Assembly: GCF_900659635.1 (NCBI RefSeq)
Contig: NZ_CAACVB010000003.1
Span: forward strand, 1 to 64,000
DNA length: 64,000 nt
Direction of reading: 5' to 3'
DNA from: Actinomadura roseirufa
Lineage (GTDB): Bacteria; Actinomycetota; Actinomycetes; Streptosporangiales; Streptosporangiaceae
The position numbers were made by a program, and so were the translations under genes. The notes under the pieces are model-generated. The model was not told where the DNA came from. It did no database searches and saw nothing but the letters and a program-made list of their open reading frames with translations. This document shows positions 47,938 through 56,520 of this stretch, in pieces. How positions within the stretch are numbered: position 1 is the first letter of the stretch; every line of letters starts with the position of its first letter.

Positions 47938-50160
47938 ATGGGCGAGCGCACGGCCTACCGCACCTGTCCCCTCTGCGAGGCCCTGTGCGGCCTGGAGCTG
48001 ACCTTGAACCGGGCGGGGGCGGTCACGGCGGTCCGCGGTGATCGCGAAGACCCGCTCAGCCAGGGGTTCCTCTGTCCCAAGGGCGCGGCGCTCGGCAGCC
48101 TCGACGGCGACCCCGACCGGCTCCGCGAGCCCCTCGTCCGGGACGGCGCCGAGCGCGCCCCGGCGGGCTGGGAAAGCGCATTCGAGATCGTCCGGCGGAA
48201 CATCGGCGATGTGATCGCGCGATACGGCAAGGACGCGGTCGCGGTTTATGTCGGCAATCTCACCGCCCATTCGATCGCGGGACCGCTCTACACGGGCGCC
48301 ATCGTGAAGGCGATCGGCACCCGCAACCTCTACACCGCCAGCACCGCCGACCAGATGCCCAAGCGCGTCAGCGGCGGCCACATGTTCGGCGACCCGCTCG
48401 CCGTCCCCGTCCCCGACCTCGACCGCACCGGACACCTCCTCATGCTCGGCGCCGACCCGCTGGCGTCCAACGGGAGCCTCTGCTCCGCCCCCGACTTCCG
48501 CAGGCGCCTCAAGGCCATCCAGGCGCGCGGCGGCAAGGTCACGGTCGTGGACCCCCGCCGGACCCGCACGGCCGCCCTCGCCGACGAGCACGTGTTCGTC
48601 CGCCCCGGCACGGACGCGTTCCTGCTCATCGCGCTCGTCCACACGCTGTTCGCCGAGGACCTCCTCACCACCGCCGACCACCTCGCCGGCCGCGTCAACG
48701 GCCTGGACGACCTGCGCGCCCTCGCCGTCGACTTCGCGCCCGAACGCGTCACGGACGTCACCGGCGTCCCCGCCGCGACGATCCGGCGCACCGCCCGCGA
48801 ACTGGCCGCCGCCCCCCGCGCCGCCGTCTACGGCCGCGTCGGCACCTGCACCCAGGCGTACGGCACGCTCAACAGCTGGCTCGTGGACGTCCTCAACACG
48901 CTCACCGGCAACCTCGACCGCGCGGGCGGCGCCATGTTCCCGCGCCCCGCGCACGCCCCGGTGTACCGCCGCAAACGGCCCTTCACCACCGGACGGTGGC
49001 GCAGCCGCGTCCGCGGCCTCCCCGAGATCAACGGCGAGCTGCCGGTGGCCACCCTCGCCGACGAGATCGAGACGCCCGGGGAGGGGCAGATCCGCGGGCT
49101 CGTCACCCTCGGCGGCAACCCCGTCCTGTCGGCCCCCAACGGCGCCCGCCTCGACCGCGCCCTCGCCGGGCTCGACTTCATGGTGAGCGTCGACCCGTAC
49201 CTGAACGAGACCACCCGGCACGCCCACGTCGTCCTGCCACCGCCGCGGCCCGTGCAGACACCCCACTACGACATCGCCCTGCTCGGCTTCGCCGTCCGCG
49301 ACTACGCCCGCTACTCACCGGCCGCCGTGCCGCTACCCGGCGGCCGGCCCAGCGAGACCGCGCTACTCGCCCGGCTCGCCGCGCTCGCCGCCGGGACGGA
49401 CGCCGACCCCGCCGCGCTCGACGAGGCGATCATCACCGCGACGCTGGCCCGCGCCGTCGCGCACGACGGGTCGCCCGTGCACGGCCGCGAACCCGACGAG
49501 CTGCGCAAGATGCTCGACCCGGGTCCCCTGGCCGAACAGCGGCTCGACATGATGCTGAGGCTCGGCCCCTACGGCGACGGCTTCGGCGCCGACCCGTCCG
49601 GCCTCACCCTCACCCGGCTGCGCACCGAGCACCCCCACGGCCTCGACCTCGGCCCCCTCAAACCGCGCCTGGACGAGGTGCTGTGCACCACGTCCGGCCG
49701 CATCGAGCTATGCCCGCCCACCTTCGCCGCCGACGTCGACCGGCTCCATTCGGCGCTGCGCGACGCCCCGCCCACCGGCCTCGTCCTGATCGGCCGCCGC
49801 CACCCGCGCTCGGACAACGGCCGGACGCACACCACCCCCGAACCGGCGCGCGGCTCCGGTACCTGCACGCTCCAGCTCAACCCCGCCGACGCCGACCGCC
49901 TCGGCATCACCGCGGGCGCCACCGTCCGCGTCGTGTCCCGCACCGGAGCCGTCGAGGCCGTCGCCGAGCCCACCGACACGCTCATGGCGGGCGTCGTCAG
50001 CCTCCCCCACGGCTGGGGCCACGACCGCCCCGGCGCCGCCTCACACCACCCCGTCCTCAGCGCCGTCACCGACGACCACGCGATCGATCCCCTCTCCGGC
50101 AACGCCGTCCTCAACGGAGTTCCTGTACTCATTCAATCTCGGCCCACTGCGCTCGCCTAA
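47938..50160 (+). CDS. molybdopterin-dependent oxidoreductase (formate dehydrogenase/DMSO reductase superfamily)
   Basis: 740 residues from ATG 47938 with AAGGAG nine bases upstream. [4Fe-4S] motif Cys10, Cys13, Cys17 and Cys46 (CPLCEALCGLE, FLCPKG). Mo-bisPGD domains follow: LMLGADPLASNGSL, KVTVVDPRRTRTA, ALVHTLFAEDLL, CTQAYGTLNSWLVDVLNTLTGNLDRAGG, LVTLGGNPVLSAPNG. The C-terminal dinucleotide-binding part ends with LQLNPADADRLGITAGATVRVVSRTG and HGWGHDRPGAASHHPVLS. There is no Tat signal, so it is cytosolic. Small electron-transfer subunits are not adjacent. Substrate unknown. Repeat DNA begins right behind the stop. Confidence 0.9.
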   Translation: MGERTAYRTCPLCEALCGLELTLNRAGAVTAVRGDREDPLSQGFLCPKGAALGSLDGDPDRLREPLVRDGAERAPAGWESAFEIVRRNIGDVIARYGKDAVAVYVGNLTAHSIAGPLYTGAIVKAIGTRNLYTASTADQMPKRVSGGHMFGDPLAVPVPDLDRTGHLLMLGADPLASNGSLCSAPDFRRRLKAIQARGGKVTVVDPRRTRTAALADEHVFVRPGTDAFLLIALVHTLFAEDLLTTADHLAGRVNGLDDLRALAVDFAPERVTDVTGVPAATIRRTARELAAAPRAAVYGRVGTCTQAYGTLNSWLVDVLNTLTGNLDRAGGAMFPRPAHAPVYRRKRPFTTGRWRSRVRGLPEINGELPVATLADEIETPGEGQIRGLVTLGGNPVLSAPNGARLDRALAGLDFMVSVDPYLNETTRHAHVVLPPPRPVQTPHYDIALLGFAVRDYARYSPAAVPLPGGRPSETALLARLAALAAGTDADPAALDEAIITATLARAVAHDGSPVHGREPDELRKMLDPGPLAEQRLDMMLRLGPYGDGFGADPSGLTLTRLRTEHPHGLDLGPLKPRLDEVLCTTSGRIELCPPTFAADVDRLHSALRDAPPTGLVLIGRRHPRSDNGRTHTTPEPARGSGTCTLQLNPADADRLGITAGATVRVVSRTGAVEAVAEPTDTLMAGVVSLPHGWGHDRPGAASHHPVLSAVTDDHAIDPLSGNAVLNGVPVLIQSRPTALA

Positions 50161-50282
50161 CGGCTCGCTTCGTGACCGATCTTGGTGCGAGCGCGAATCG
50201 CTTCGCGATCTTCCCGGCGGGGCTCGCCTCCGGCATCGCCCCGCCGCTCAGGTAGCGCGCTCGCGTGATGGCTCAGGTCGCC
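50161..50282. repeat. second copy of the 3'-end structured repeat (inverted relative to 3541-3660)
   Basis: This copy starts right after the molybdopterin oxidoreductase stop. It contains GCGAGCGCGAATCGCTTCGC, in which CGCGAA-TCGC-TTCGCG is a hairpin. CGGCGGGGC and GCCCCGCCG, separated by 13 bases, can form a second stem. It is the reverse complement of about 3541-3660 with a few changes and one small indel. In both places the repeat follows a gene end in the same orientation relative to that gene. Confidence 0.8.
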
Positions 50283-50738
50283 ACTTCACATGCCACTCCA
50301 CACGATCTTGGCCCCGGCTATGCCTCACTTCTGCTGGGCACGCGCTCGTGTGCACGCCGTGGTCGCTCTTTACGTCTACCCCGCGCGGCTTCGCATCCAG
50401 GTTCGCCCCTGCTGGGGACGTCACGTTCTCGGTGTGGGGCGGGACGTGGCGGGGCGGTCGTGTGGTGGGTGGGTGGGCGGGGGTGTCTCGGCTTGGTGGC
50501 TCGGGGTCTGGGCGGGGGTTGGTTTAGGGGGTCAGACCTGCAGGTAGGTATTCCTCGCCGTGGGCACGGGCCGCCGCCGCGCGCGACGCCCCGGGGATCG
50601 CGGGGCCGCAGGAGGGCCCTCCCCCGGGTGGCCGCCGGAGGACGCGGCGGCTAGGGTCGCAGGTACGCCCAATTACGGCCGTCTCTAACTGAACCGGACG
50701 CAACGATCTGAACCGGAGGCACGCACCCGAGGAGGGAC
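50283..50738. other. gene-free stretch with a G-quadruplex motif
   Basis: No ORF here shows actinomycete codon bias. GGGTGGGTGGGCGGGGG at 50467-50483 fits the tight G3-N1 quadruplex rule on the plus strand, in the G/T-rich part 50420-50530 behind the repeat. The equivalent place behind the other repeat copy (3060-2980, minus strand) is also G-rich. The last 50 bases (about 50690-50738) are the leader of the Rieske gene with GAGGAGGG as ribosome site. Confidence 0.6.
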
Positions 50739-51656
50739 ATGAACCGACGGGCGAGCAACATCTTCCGGCGGACCGGGCCGCAGGCCTCACAGCGGCTGGT
50801 GGACGCGACCGAGGGCCTTGAGCACGCCAGCGGGCTCGACCGCGTGATCGGCGTGCTCTCGGGCGCCGTGCGAAGGACGCTGCGGCCCGGGCCCGTCAAG
50901 GACGCGCTGCACGGCGTCCCGGCCGGGCACCCCGCGCACCCGCCGCTCACCGACGTCCCGATGGGCTGCTGGATCTCCGCCGCCGTCCTCGACCTGATGC
51001 CCGGCACCCGGCGCGCCTCGCAGGCCCTCGTGGCCGTGGGCCTGGCGGGGGCCGTGCCGGCGGCGCTCACCGGCCTAGCCGACTGGTCGGCGCTCCACCG
51101 CGAACAGCAGCGGGTCGGCCTCGTCCACGCGGCGGGCACCGCCACCGCGAGCGTGCTGTACTCGGCGTCGCTCGTGGCCCGCTCCCAGGGCCGCGACGGC
51201 GCGGGACGGGCGTTCGGATTCGCCGGGCTCACCGCGCTCATGGCCGGCGGCTACCTGGGCGGGCACCTGGCGTTCCGGCAGGCCGCCGGCGCCAGCCACG
51301 CCGACCAGGTCGCGCACCTCGTCGGCCTCGGCTGGCACGACCTGTGCCCCGCCGACGACCTGCCGGACGGCTGGCCGGTGCACCGCCGCCTCGGCTACAT
51401 CAGCCTGTTCGTGCTGCGCTCGGGCGACGAGATCCACGTCCTCGCCGACCGGTGCAGCCACCTCGCCGGCCCGCTGCACCAGGGCCGCATCGTCACCGAC
51501 GACGCCGCCGAGGCGTGCGTCGTCTGCCCCTGGCACGGCAGCACGTTCCGGGTCAGGGACGGCTCGGTCGTGCACGGGCCCGCCACCGGCCGCCAGCCCG
51601 TGTTCGAGTCCCGCGTGACCGACGAGGGGCTCGTCCAGGTCCGGCCGCTGGGCTGA
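50739..51656 (+). CDS. Rieske [2Fe-2S] protein with DUF2231 membrane domain
   Basis: 305 residues, ATG with GAGGAGGG upstream. The N-terminal DUF2231 domain has about four membrane helices (residues 60-190, HPPLTDVPMGCWISAAVLDLM, AVGLAGAVPAALTGLADW, HAAGTATASVLYSASLVA). C-terminal Rieske domain at 200-305 with CSHLAGPLHQG and CPWHGSTF, the complete Cys-His...Cys-His ligand set. DUF2231-Rieske fusions are common in actinomycetes and may pass electrons at the membrane. No oxygenase partner is adjacent. A 7-bp stem overlaps the stop codon (51654-51671). Confidence 0.9.
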   Translation: MNRRASNIFRRTGPQASQRLVDATEGLEHASGLDRVIGVLSGAVRRTLRPGPVKDALHGVPAGHPAHPPLTDVPMGCWISAAVLDLMPGTRRASQALVAVGLAGAVPAALTGLADWSALHREQQRVGLVHAAGTATASVLYSASLVARSQGRDGAGRAFGFAGLTALMAGGYLGGHLAFRQAAGASHADQVAHLVGLGWHDLCPADDLPDGWPVHRRLGYISLFVLRSGDEIHVLADRCSHLAGPLHQGRIVTDDAAEACVVCPWHGSTFRVRDGSVVHGPATGRQPVFESRVTDEGLVQVRPLG

Positions 51657-51687
51657 CCGAGGTTTCGGTCACCGACCCCGGTTTCGG

Positions 51688-51936
51688 TCAGGTCGGCCCG
51701 GTGTCGTCGGCGTGCGGCTCGTCGGCGATGGGGTACTCGACGAGCGCCAGCACCCGGCTCGCCATGAACCGGGCCGTCCGGACGGGACTGCCCGTCCGGG
51801 TGACCTCGCTGACCTCCACCACCCCGCGCCGGTTCGCCACCTCCACGCGGCGCCCGGCCCGGCTCGCGACGACCTCGTACGTCCGCGATCCCTCGCCCCC
51901 GGCGTCGATCACGATCTCGACCCTGTCGCCCTTCAT
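51688..51936 (-). CDS. small uncharacterised protein behind a LexA-like box
   Basis: 82 residues from ATG 51936 with GGAGG nine bases upstream. MKGDRVEIVIDAGGEGSRTYEVVASRAGRRVEVANRRGVVEVSEVTRTGSPVRTARFMASRVLALVEYP reads as two or three beta strands followed by a helix; the tail is acidic. No known domain is recognised. The region 18-37 bases upstream carries an SOS-box-like dyad, which suggests DNA-damage control. Codon use and ribosome site support a real gene. Confidence 0.65.
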   Translation of the reverse strand: MKGDRVEIVIDAGGEGSRTYEVVASRAGRRVEVANRRGVVEVSEVTRTGSPVRTARFMASRVLALVEYPIADEPHADDTGPT

Positions 51937-51953
51937 CGGCGCGAACCTCCGAT

Positions 51954-51973
51954 AGTCGAACGTATATTCGACT
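51954..51973. promoter_or_regulatory. LexA-type SOS box (candidate)
   Basis: AGTCGAACGTATATTCGACT has perfect 7-base arms around CGTATA. The core 51956-51971, TCGAACGTATATTCGA, matches the actinobacterial LexA consensus TCGAAC-N4-GTTCGA at 11 of 12 defined positions. It overlaps the promoter region of the leftward small gene (start 51936) and lies in an AT-rich island. Confidence 0.7.
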
Positions 51974-52036
51974 TATACCCCGCGGCGAGGTCGGCGAACC
52001 CTGTGCGGGGCCGCCGCGGAACCCGGAAAGTGCTGG

Positions 52037-52807
52037 TCAGCGCAGCAGGTTGACGATCGCGACGAGCCCCACGGCGACGATCACGCAGCGCAGCACCAGC
52101 GGCGGGATGCGCCGCCCCGCCCGCGCGCCGAGCAGCCCGCCGACCGTCGACCCGGCGGCGATCAGCAGCACCGCCCCCCAGTCGATGCGCGTGTCCGCGA
52201 CGATCGACATCGTGATGAACAGGACGGCCGCCGACCCGTTCACGATCGCCGACAGGACGTTCTTGGCCGCGTTCAACCGCTGCAGGTCGTCGTCCAGCGC
52301 GATGCCGAGCAGCGCGATCAGCACGATGCCCTGCGCCGCGCCGAAGTAGCCGCCGTACATGCCCGCGAGCAGGACCCCGGCCCACAGCCAGGGGCCGCCG
52401 TGCGGGCGGTGCTCGCCCTCCCGGCGGCGCAGCATCCAGCTCTGCAACCGGGGCTGGAGCACCACCAGGACCAGCGCGACCACGATCAGCGCCGGGACGA
52501 TGACCTTGAACGCCCCGGCCGGCAGGCCGAGCAGCAGCAGCCCGCCGATCACCGCGCCGGCCAGCGACGCGCTGCCGAGCCGCAGCAGCCGCTCGCGCTG
52601 CCCCTTCAGCTCGTTGCGGTACCCGTACGCGCCGGTCACCCCGCCGGGGACGAGCCCGATGTTGTTCGACACGTTCGCCACGACCGGCACGTATCCGAGG
52701 GCCAGCAGCGTCGGGAACGTGATCAAGGAGCCCGAGCCGACGATCGTGTTGATGCCCCCGGCGGCGACTCCGGCCGCGAACACCGCGACCGCGTCCCACA
52801 CGTCCAA
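52037..52807 (-). CDS. TauE/SafE-family sulfite/sulfonate exporter-like permease
   Basis: 256 residues, TTG start with GTG 52801 as alternative. Seven to eight hydrophobic helices. Family motif at the N terminus: AVAVFAAGVAAGGINTIVGSGSLITFPTLLALG, NVSNNIGLVPGGVTGAYGYR. Inverted repeat in the second half: LLAGMYGGYFGAAQGIVLIALLGIAL, AAKNVLSAIVNGSAAVLF. The family transports organic anions such as sulfite, sulfoacetate or taurine; the substrate here is unknown. Monocistronic on the minus strand. Confidence 0.9.
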   Translation of the reverse strand: MDVWDAVAVFAAGVAAGGINTIVGSGSLITFPTLLALGYVPVVANVSNNIGLVPGGVTGAYGYRNELKGQRERLLRLGSASLAGAVIGGLLLLGLPAGAFKVIVPALIVVALVLVVLQPRLQSWMLRRREGEHRPHGGPWLWAGVLLAGMYGGYFGAAQGIVLIALLGIALDDDLQRLNAAKNVLSAIVNGSAAVLFITMSIVADTRIDWGAVLLIAAGSTVGGLLGARAGRRIPPLVLRCVIVAVGLVAIVNLLR

Positions 52808-52910
52808 GTCCGCCCCATCCGCGCGCTACGAGTTCTGAACAGCGCTCACGATGGTAGAGACCGGGCGGTACGAAACCCCGCGCGGGGGTGCCCGGAACGT
52901 CCGAAAGGGG

Positions 52911-53699
52911 TCAGCGGGCGGCGCGGGCGTACCACCGGCCGTTCTGCCGGTCGACCTCCAGCGGCAACCCGAAACACGACGTCAGATGCTCACCGGTGAA
53001 CACCTCGTCCACCTTGCCCTGCGCGACGACCTCGCCCTTGCGCAGCAGCAGCGCGTGGGTGAAGCCGTCCGGGACCTCCTCCACGTGGTGCGTCACCATC
53101 ACCATCGTGGGCGCGCCGGGGTCGTCGGCGAGCGCGCCGAGCCGGGCCACCAGGTCCTCACGGCCGCCGAGGTCGAGGCCCGCGGCCGGCTCGTCCAGCA
53201 GCAGCAGCTCCGGGTCGGGCATCAGCGCGCGGGCGATCTGCACCCGCTTGCGCTCCCCCTCCGACAGCGTGCCGAAGGTGCGGCGCAGCAGGTCGGCGCA
53301 GCCCAGCGCGTCCAGCAGCTCGACCGCCCGGGTCACGTCGGTGGAGTCGTACTCCTCCTGCCAGCGCCCGAGGATCGCGTACGAGCCCGTCAGGACCAGG
53401 TCGATGACCTTCTCGCCCTCCGGGACCTTCTGCGCCAGCGCCGAGCTCGCCAGGCCGATGCGCGGCCTCAGCTCGAACACGTCGGTGCGGCCGATCTCCT
53501 CCTCCAGCACCTCGACCGAACCCTCGGTCGGATGCAGCAGCGTCGCGGCGATCTGGAGCAGCGTCGTCTTGCCCGCCCCGTTCGGGCCGACGATCACCCA
53601 TCGCTCGTCCTCGTCCACGGTCCACGTGACGTCGCGCAGGAGGGTGGCCCCCTCGCGCCTGACCCCGACTCCGCGGAGCTGAAGTACCTCGCCGGCCAT
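52911..53699 (-). CDS. ABC transporter ATP-binding protein (iron-type, ModF/FhuC-like)
   Basis: 262 residues from ATG 53699. Walker A GPNGAGKTTLLQ (about 39-50), Q-loop SSALAQ, signature LSEGERKRVQIARAL, Walker B LLLLDEPAAGLDL and the H-loop VTHHVEEVP. The long Q-loop-to-signature insert (VLTGSYAILGRWQEEYDSTDVTRAVELLDALG) and the ending resemble stand-alone ABC proteins of the ModF/YlmA type. There is no permease or binding protein in the vicinity, so its partner lies elsewhere or it is not a transporter subunit. Cytosolic. Confidence 0.9.
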   Translation of the reverse strand: MAGEVLQLRGVGVRREGATLLRDVTWTVDEDERWVIVGPNGAGKTTLLQIAATLLHPTEGSVEVLEEEIGRTDVFELRPRIGLASSALAQKVPEGEKVIDLVLTGSYAILGRWQEEYDSTDVTRAVELLDALGCADLLRRTFGTLSEGERKRVQIARALMPDPELLLLDEPAAGLDLGGREDLVARLGALADDPGAPTMVMVTHHVEEVPDGFTHALLLRKGEVVAQGKVDEVFTGEHLTSCFGLPLEVDRQNGRWYARAAR

Positions 53700-53833
53700 A
53701 GCGCGCCTTCGTCCCCAATCCCGCAATCCAGGTGGTGCGTTCTCCAGAAGAGAACCTATGTGATTCCCGCGCCGCGTGGCCCCCCGGCCTCCCATCGGAT
53801 CGCCGCCCGATGGCGCCGGCGACGGGAGCGCTT

Positions 53834-54631
53834 ATGGTGGATCGCATGCCCACTAGGGGATTTGCTGGGGACGAGATGAGCAAGGACGTGGCGACCGCGC
53901 TGGTCGCCTGGGGGAACGCGTGGCTGACCGGGCACGTCGGCCTGGACGAGGCCGTCGACGCCGTCGAGAAGTCCGCGGGGCCGCAGATCCTCGGCGGCGC
54001 GCCCGTCGAGGTGCCGCTCCGCCGCGGCCTCGGTGACCTGCGGGTCGGCGGCATGACCGGGTTCCGGCTGGCCCTGCCCGAGGCGGGCGACCCCCTCGGG
54101 CTGACCGGCCCGCCGGACTTCAACCGCGCCGCCATCGAGGCGGGCGCCGGCGTCGTCGCCGTCCTCGGGAACCGCGCCACCGGCCTGGTCCCCGCCGAGG
54201 ACCGGCGCGGCTCGTCCTACGTCGGCGTGCGCTGGGCGGTCTGGAACGCCTCCGCCGGGCTGCCGGACGTGCCGTCGCTCGCCGACGCCGACCGGCAGCT
54301 CACCCTGGCGATGCGCGAGGCCACCGAGGCGCTGCTGACCGTGGACGACGTGTCGGGCCCGCCGCCGGAGATCGCCGGCGCGCTGGTCGACCTGCGCGAT
54401 CCCGACCGCGGCGACCACCCGCTCGCCCCGGGCTACCCGCAACGGGCGCACCGCGTCGCGGCCCTCGCCGGACGGCTGTCCCTCGTCGTGGACCTTGCCC
54501 GGAGGATGGATGATCGTGGCCTGACCGCGGATCAGATGTTTCGCCGTGGTGAGGCGCTGCGTCTGCTGGACCGTGCCGTCCGGCGGGCCCTGGTCGCGGC
54601 CTGCAACAGCGCGTTCGATCCCGTCCCATGA
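53834..54631 (+). CDS. conserved actinobacterial protein of unknown function
   Basis: 265 residues from ATG 53834 (GGGAG nine bases upstream); ATG 53846 is possible. Soluble. MSKDVATALVAWGNAWLTGHVGLDEAVDAV, VPLRRGLGDLRVGGMTGFRLALPEAGDPLGLTGPPDFNRAAIEAG, SYVGVRWAVWNASAGLPDVPSLADADRQLTLAMREATEALLTVDD, HRVAALAGRLSLVVDLARRMDDRGLTADQMFRRGEALRLLDRA. The regular layout and strong conservation-like pattern suggest a folded protein, but I cannot name the family. Divergent from the ABC ATPase gene. Confidence 0.7.
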   Translation: MVDRMPTRGFAGDEMSKDVATALVAWGNAWLTGHVGLDEAVDAVEKSAGPQILGGAPVEVPLRRGLGDLRVGGMTGFRLALPEAGDPLGLTGPPDFNRAAIEAGAGVVAVLGNRATGLVPAEDRRGSSYVGVRWAVWNASAGLPDVPSLADADRQLTLAMREATEALLTVDDVSGPPPEIAGALVDLRDPDRGDHPLAPGYPQRAHRVAALAGRLSLVVDLARRMDDRGLTADQMFRRGEALRLLDRAVRRALVAACNSAFDPVP

Positions 54632-54635
54632 CAAA

Positions 54636-54663
54636 GCGGGGCGCCCCCGAGGGGACACCCCGC
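54636..54663. terminator. bidirectional hairpin terminator
   Basis: GCGGGG...CCCC / GGGG...CCCCGC, bases 54636-54663, between two convergent genes (ends 54631 and 54681). Imperfect central pairs but a strong GC stem. Confidence 0.65.
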
Positions 54664-54680
54664 CTCAAGCCGCCGCCCGG

Positions 54681-55436
54681 TCAGGCCCGGACGACGAGGG
54701 TGTTGCAGATCTTGTCGGCGAACGTCTGCTTGCGCTCGTCGAACAGGGGCCAGAAGAAGCCGACGTAGCAGGCGAAGCTGTCGGCGAAGTGGGCCAGCCG
54801 CCGCACGAACGCGCCACCGAACCCGAGCACCTGTCCCGTCTGTGCGCTCACCACCCGGATCCCCATCTGGCGCTTGCCGATGGTCTGGCCCGTGGTGCCC
54901 TCCTGGTAGATAAGCCAGAGGAAACCACCGACGTAGAGCACGAGGGCGACCAGCAGGAACAGCAGCCCGAGGACGGCCGCGCCGCCGCCGCCGCTCATGA
55001 GCAGGGTGGCGATGAAGTAGAGCACGCCCGCCGGCACGCCGACGATCAGGCCGTCGATGATGGTGGCACCCGCACGCGACCCCCACTCGGCCAGCTGGCC
55101 GGTCGAGCCGTAGTGGTGGTGGTGCACTTCCTGGTAGCCGGGCTGCCCGGCGGGGGCGGGCTGCTGCCCGTAGCCCGGCTGCGCGGGGGGCTGCTGCCCG
55201 TACCCGGGCTGCGCCGGGGGCTGACCGTAACCCGGCTGCGCGGGAGGCTGCTGCCCGTACCCGGGCTGCGCCGGGGGCTGACCGTAACCCGGGTGCGCCG
55301 GGGGCTGCTGCCCGTAGCCTGGCTGCTGCGCAGGAGGCTGACCATAGCCGGGCTGAGCGGGGGGCTGCTGCCCGTACCCGGGTTGCTGCTGCCCGTAGCC
55401 CGGCTGCTGGTTGTACGGGTCGTAGGGGTTACCCAC
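54681..55436 (-). CDS. RDD-family membrane protein with PGYGQ repeats
   Basis: 251 residues, GTG start with AAGGAG six bases upstream. The N-terminal 100 residues are eleven near-copies of [19 protein letters not shown], followed by HHHHYG. The RDD domain (115-250) has three membrane helices ([48 protein letters not shown], then [23 protein letters not shown]), [21 protein letters not shown] and the ending [12 protein letters not shown] proteins are poorly characterised, with links to sodium transport or envelope stress. The low-complexity head is typical of actinomycete members. Confidence 0.9.
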   Translation of the reverse strand: MGNPYDPYNQQPGYGQQQPGYGQQPPAQPGYGQPPAQQPGYGQQPPAHPGYGQPPAQPGYGQQPPAQPGYGQPPAQPGYGQQPPAQPGYGQQPAPAGQPGYQEVHHHHYGSTGQLAEWGSRAGATIIDGLIVGVPAGVLYFIATLLMSGGGGAAVLGLLFLLVALVLYVGGFLWLIYQEGTTGQTIGKRQMGIRVVSAQTGQVLGFGGAFVRRLAHFADSFACYVGFFWPLFDERKQTFADKICNTLVVRA

Positions 55437-55526
55437 ACTTGCTCCTTATTGGTTGACCCTTTGGTTATGTGACGCCCGCCGGACCCGGAGGGCTCCGCAG
55501 ATCTGACCGACGCAGGGACTTGCGGC

Positions 55527-55967
55527 TCAGACCCGCAGAACACCGAACCGGAAGAGCTGCCACAGCTCCGACCCCACCAGGGCGGTACCGAGCACCCAGG
55601 CACGGGACTTCGGCTGGAGTGCCCACCACCGTCCTCCCGGCCCCAGTGGCGCGACGGCGAAGCCGATCACACCGGCGACGACCACCGGGTTCGCCAGCAC
55701 CGCGCGGACCGGATGGCCCGAGCCGCACTCGATGAACACGGTGGTCCCCCCGCACAGGGGACACGGGACGCCGGTGAGCGTCCGGAAGGGGCAGAGCACG
55801 CCGGGGTCGCCGGCACGGTGGACGCATGCCACGCCGACGGCCGCCACGGCCATCGCCGCGGCCCGCAGCATCAGGCCCGCGGGGCCGTGCCGCGCCGCGG
55901 TGAGGGTCCGGCTGACGACCCGGCCCAGCGCACCTTCCGATGCGCCGGGGGCCGCCGCCCCGGGCAT
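55527..55967 (-). CDS. DUF2752-family membrane protein
   Basis: 146 residues from ATG 55967 (GGGGGGA close by; a TTG at 56045 would overlap the promoter). The DUF2752 signature is present: AGDPGVLCPFRTLTGVPCPLCGGTTVFIECGSGHPVRAVLANPVVVAGVIGFA, with the CPxCGxT metal-like cysteine motif between two membrane helices. Another hydrophobic segment (WVLGTALVGSELWQLFRF) ends the protein. Function unknown; often near RDD and SPFH-like genes in actinomycetes. Palindromic promoter upstream. Confidence 0.85.
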   Translation of the reverse strand: MPGAAAPGASEGALGRVVSRTLTAARHGPAGLMLRAAAMAVAAVGVACVHRAGDPGVLCPFRTLTGVPCPLCGGTTVFIECGSGHPVRAVLANPVVVAGVIGFAVAPLGPGGRWWALQPKSRAWVLGTALVGSELWQLFRFGVLRV

Positions 55968-56012
55968 TCCCCCCAACGAATCCTCCGCCTCGATCCCATT
56001 TGATGCAGAGTG

Positions 56013-56045
56013 ACCCGTATACGGGTGCACCCGGAGGTAGGTCAA
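56013..56045 (-). promoter_or_regulatory. promoter and operator of the DUF2752 gene (candidate)
   Basis: On the minus strand TTGACC (56045-56040) is followed after 18 bases by TATACG (56021-56016). The -10 lies inside a perfect 14-base palindrome ACCCGTATACGGGT (56013-56026). The arrangement fits a repressor operator on the -10 element and supports the start at 55967 with a leader of about 40 bases. Confidence 0.55.
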
Positions 56046-56520
56046 GTCCGATCAACCGTTCGCGGCCGGACCGTTACCCAGAGCGTGAGCGAGACCACCT
56101 CGTGGGTAAGAGTAGGACAAACCACCACTACACGAGCACAGTTTCCTCTTCAATCACCACAGACCCCACACTCACTCGTGGTCCATCACGTACCTGGCGA
56201 TCGGCCTGGAAGCGGGCGCGGTGAGCGGGAGAGGCGCTGGAGATGTGGGCTGGTCGCGCGGCACGGGCGCGGGAATTCACGCGCTGCGGCTGGGGCCTGG
56301 CGGGGGGCGCACAGCGGGGGGCGCGGCACAGCGGGGAGACGCGCAGCGGGGCACGGCGCGGGCACGACGGTGGGCGCTGCGCCCGGTGACCCGGTGCGGG
56401 AGGAACCGCGCGAACCGGGACTATGCGGGCCGGTTGCGTGCGCGCGGCAGTGCGGGCGGTCGTGCGACCTGACCCGGCGCCGGGGCGGGGTGGAAGCCGC
56501 CGGTGGGGTGGGCCGGGACG
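56046..56520. other. gene-free stretch between DUF2752 and PP2C genes
   Basis: No ORF has a supported start and coding bias; long open frames here are antisense or shadows. The left part (56090-56200) is less GC-rich with many CACCAC/CACAG triplets; the right part is a Gly/Ala-codon-like GC tract. It may hold regulatory DNA for the leftward DUF2752 gene. Nothing else seen. Confidence 0.4.

Noticed and set aside
54681-55436. DNA-level tandem repeat as a mobile or variable element in the RDD gene
   Set aside because: The PGYGQ repeats are in frame and typical of actinomycete RDD and related membrane proteins, so they are a normal low-complexity head.
56046-56520. A gene in the gap before the PP2C gene
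   Set aside because: Open frames here are shadows or lack start and codon bias.
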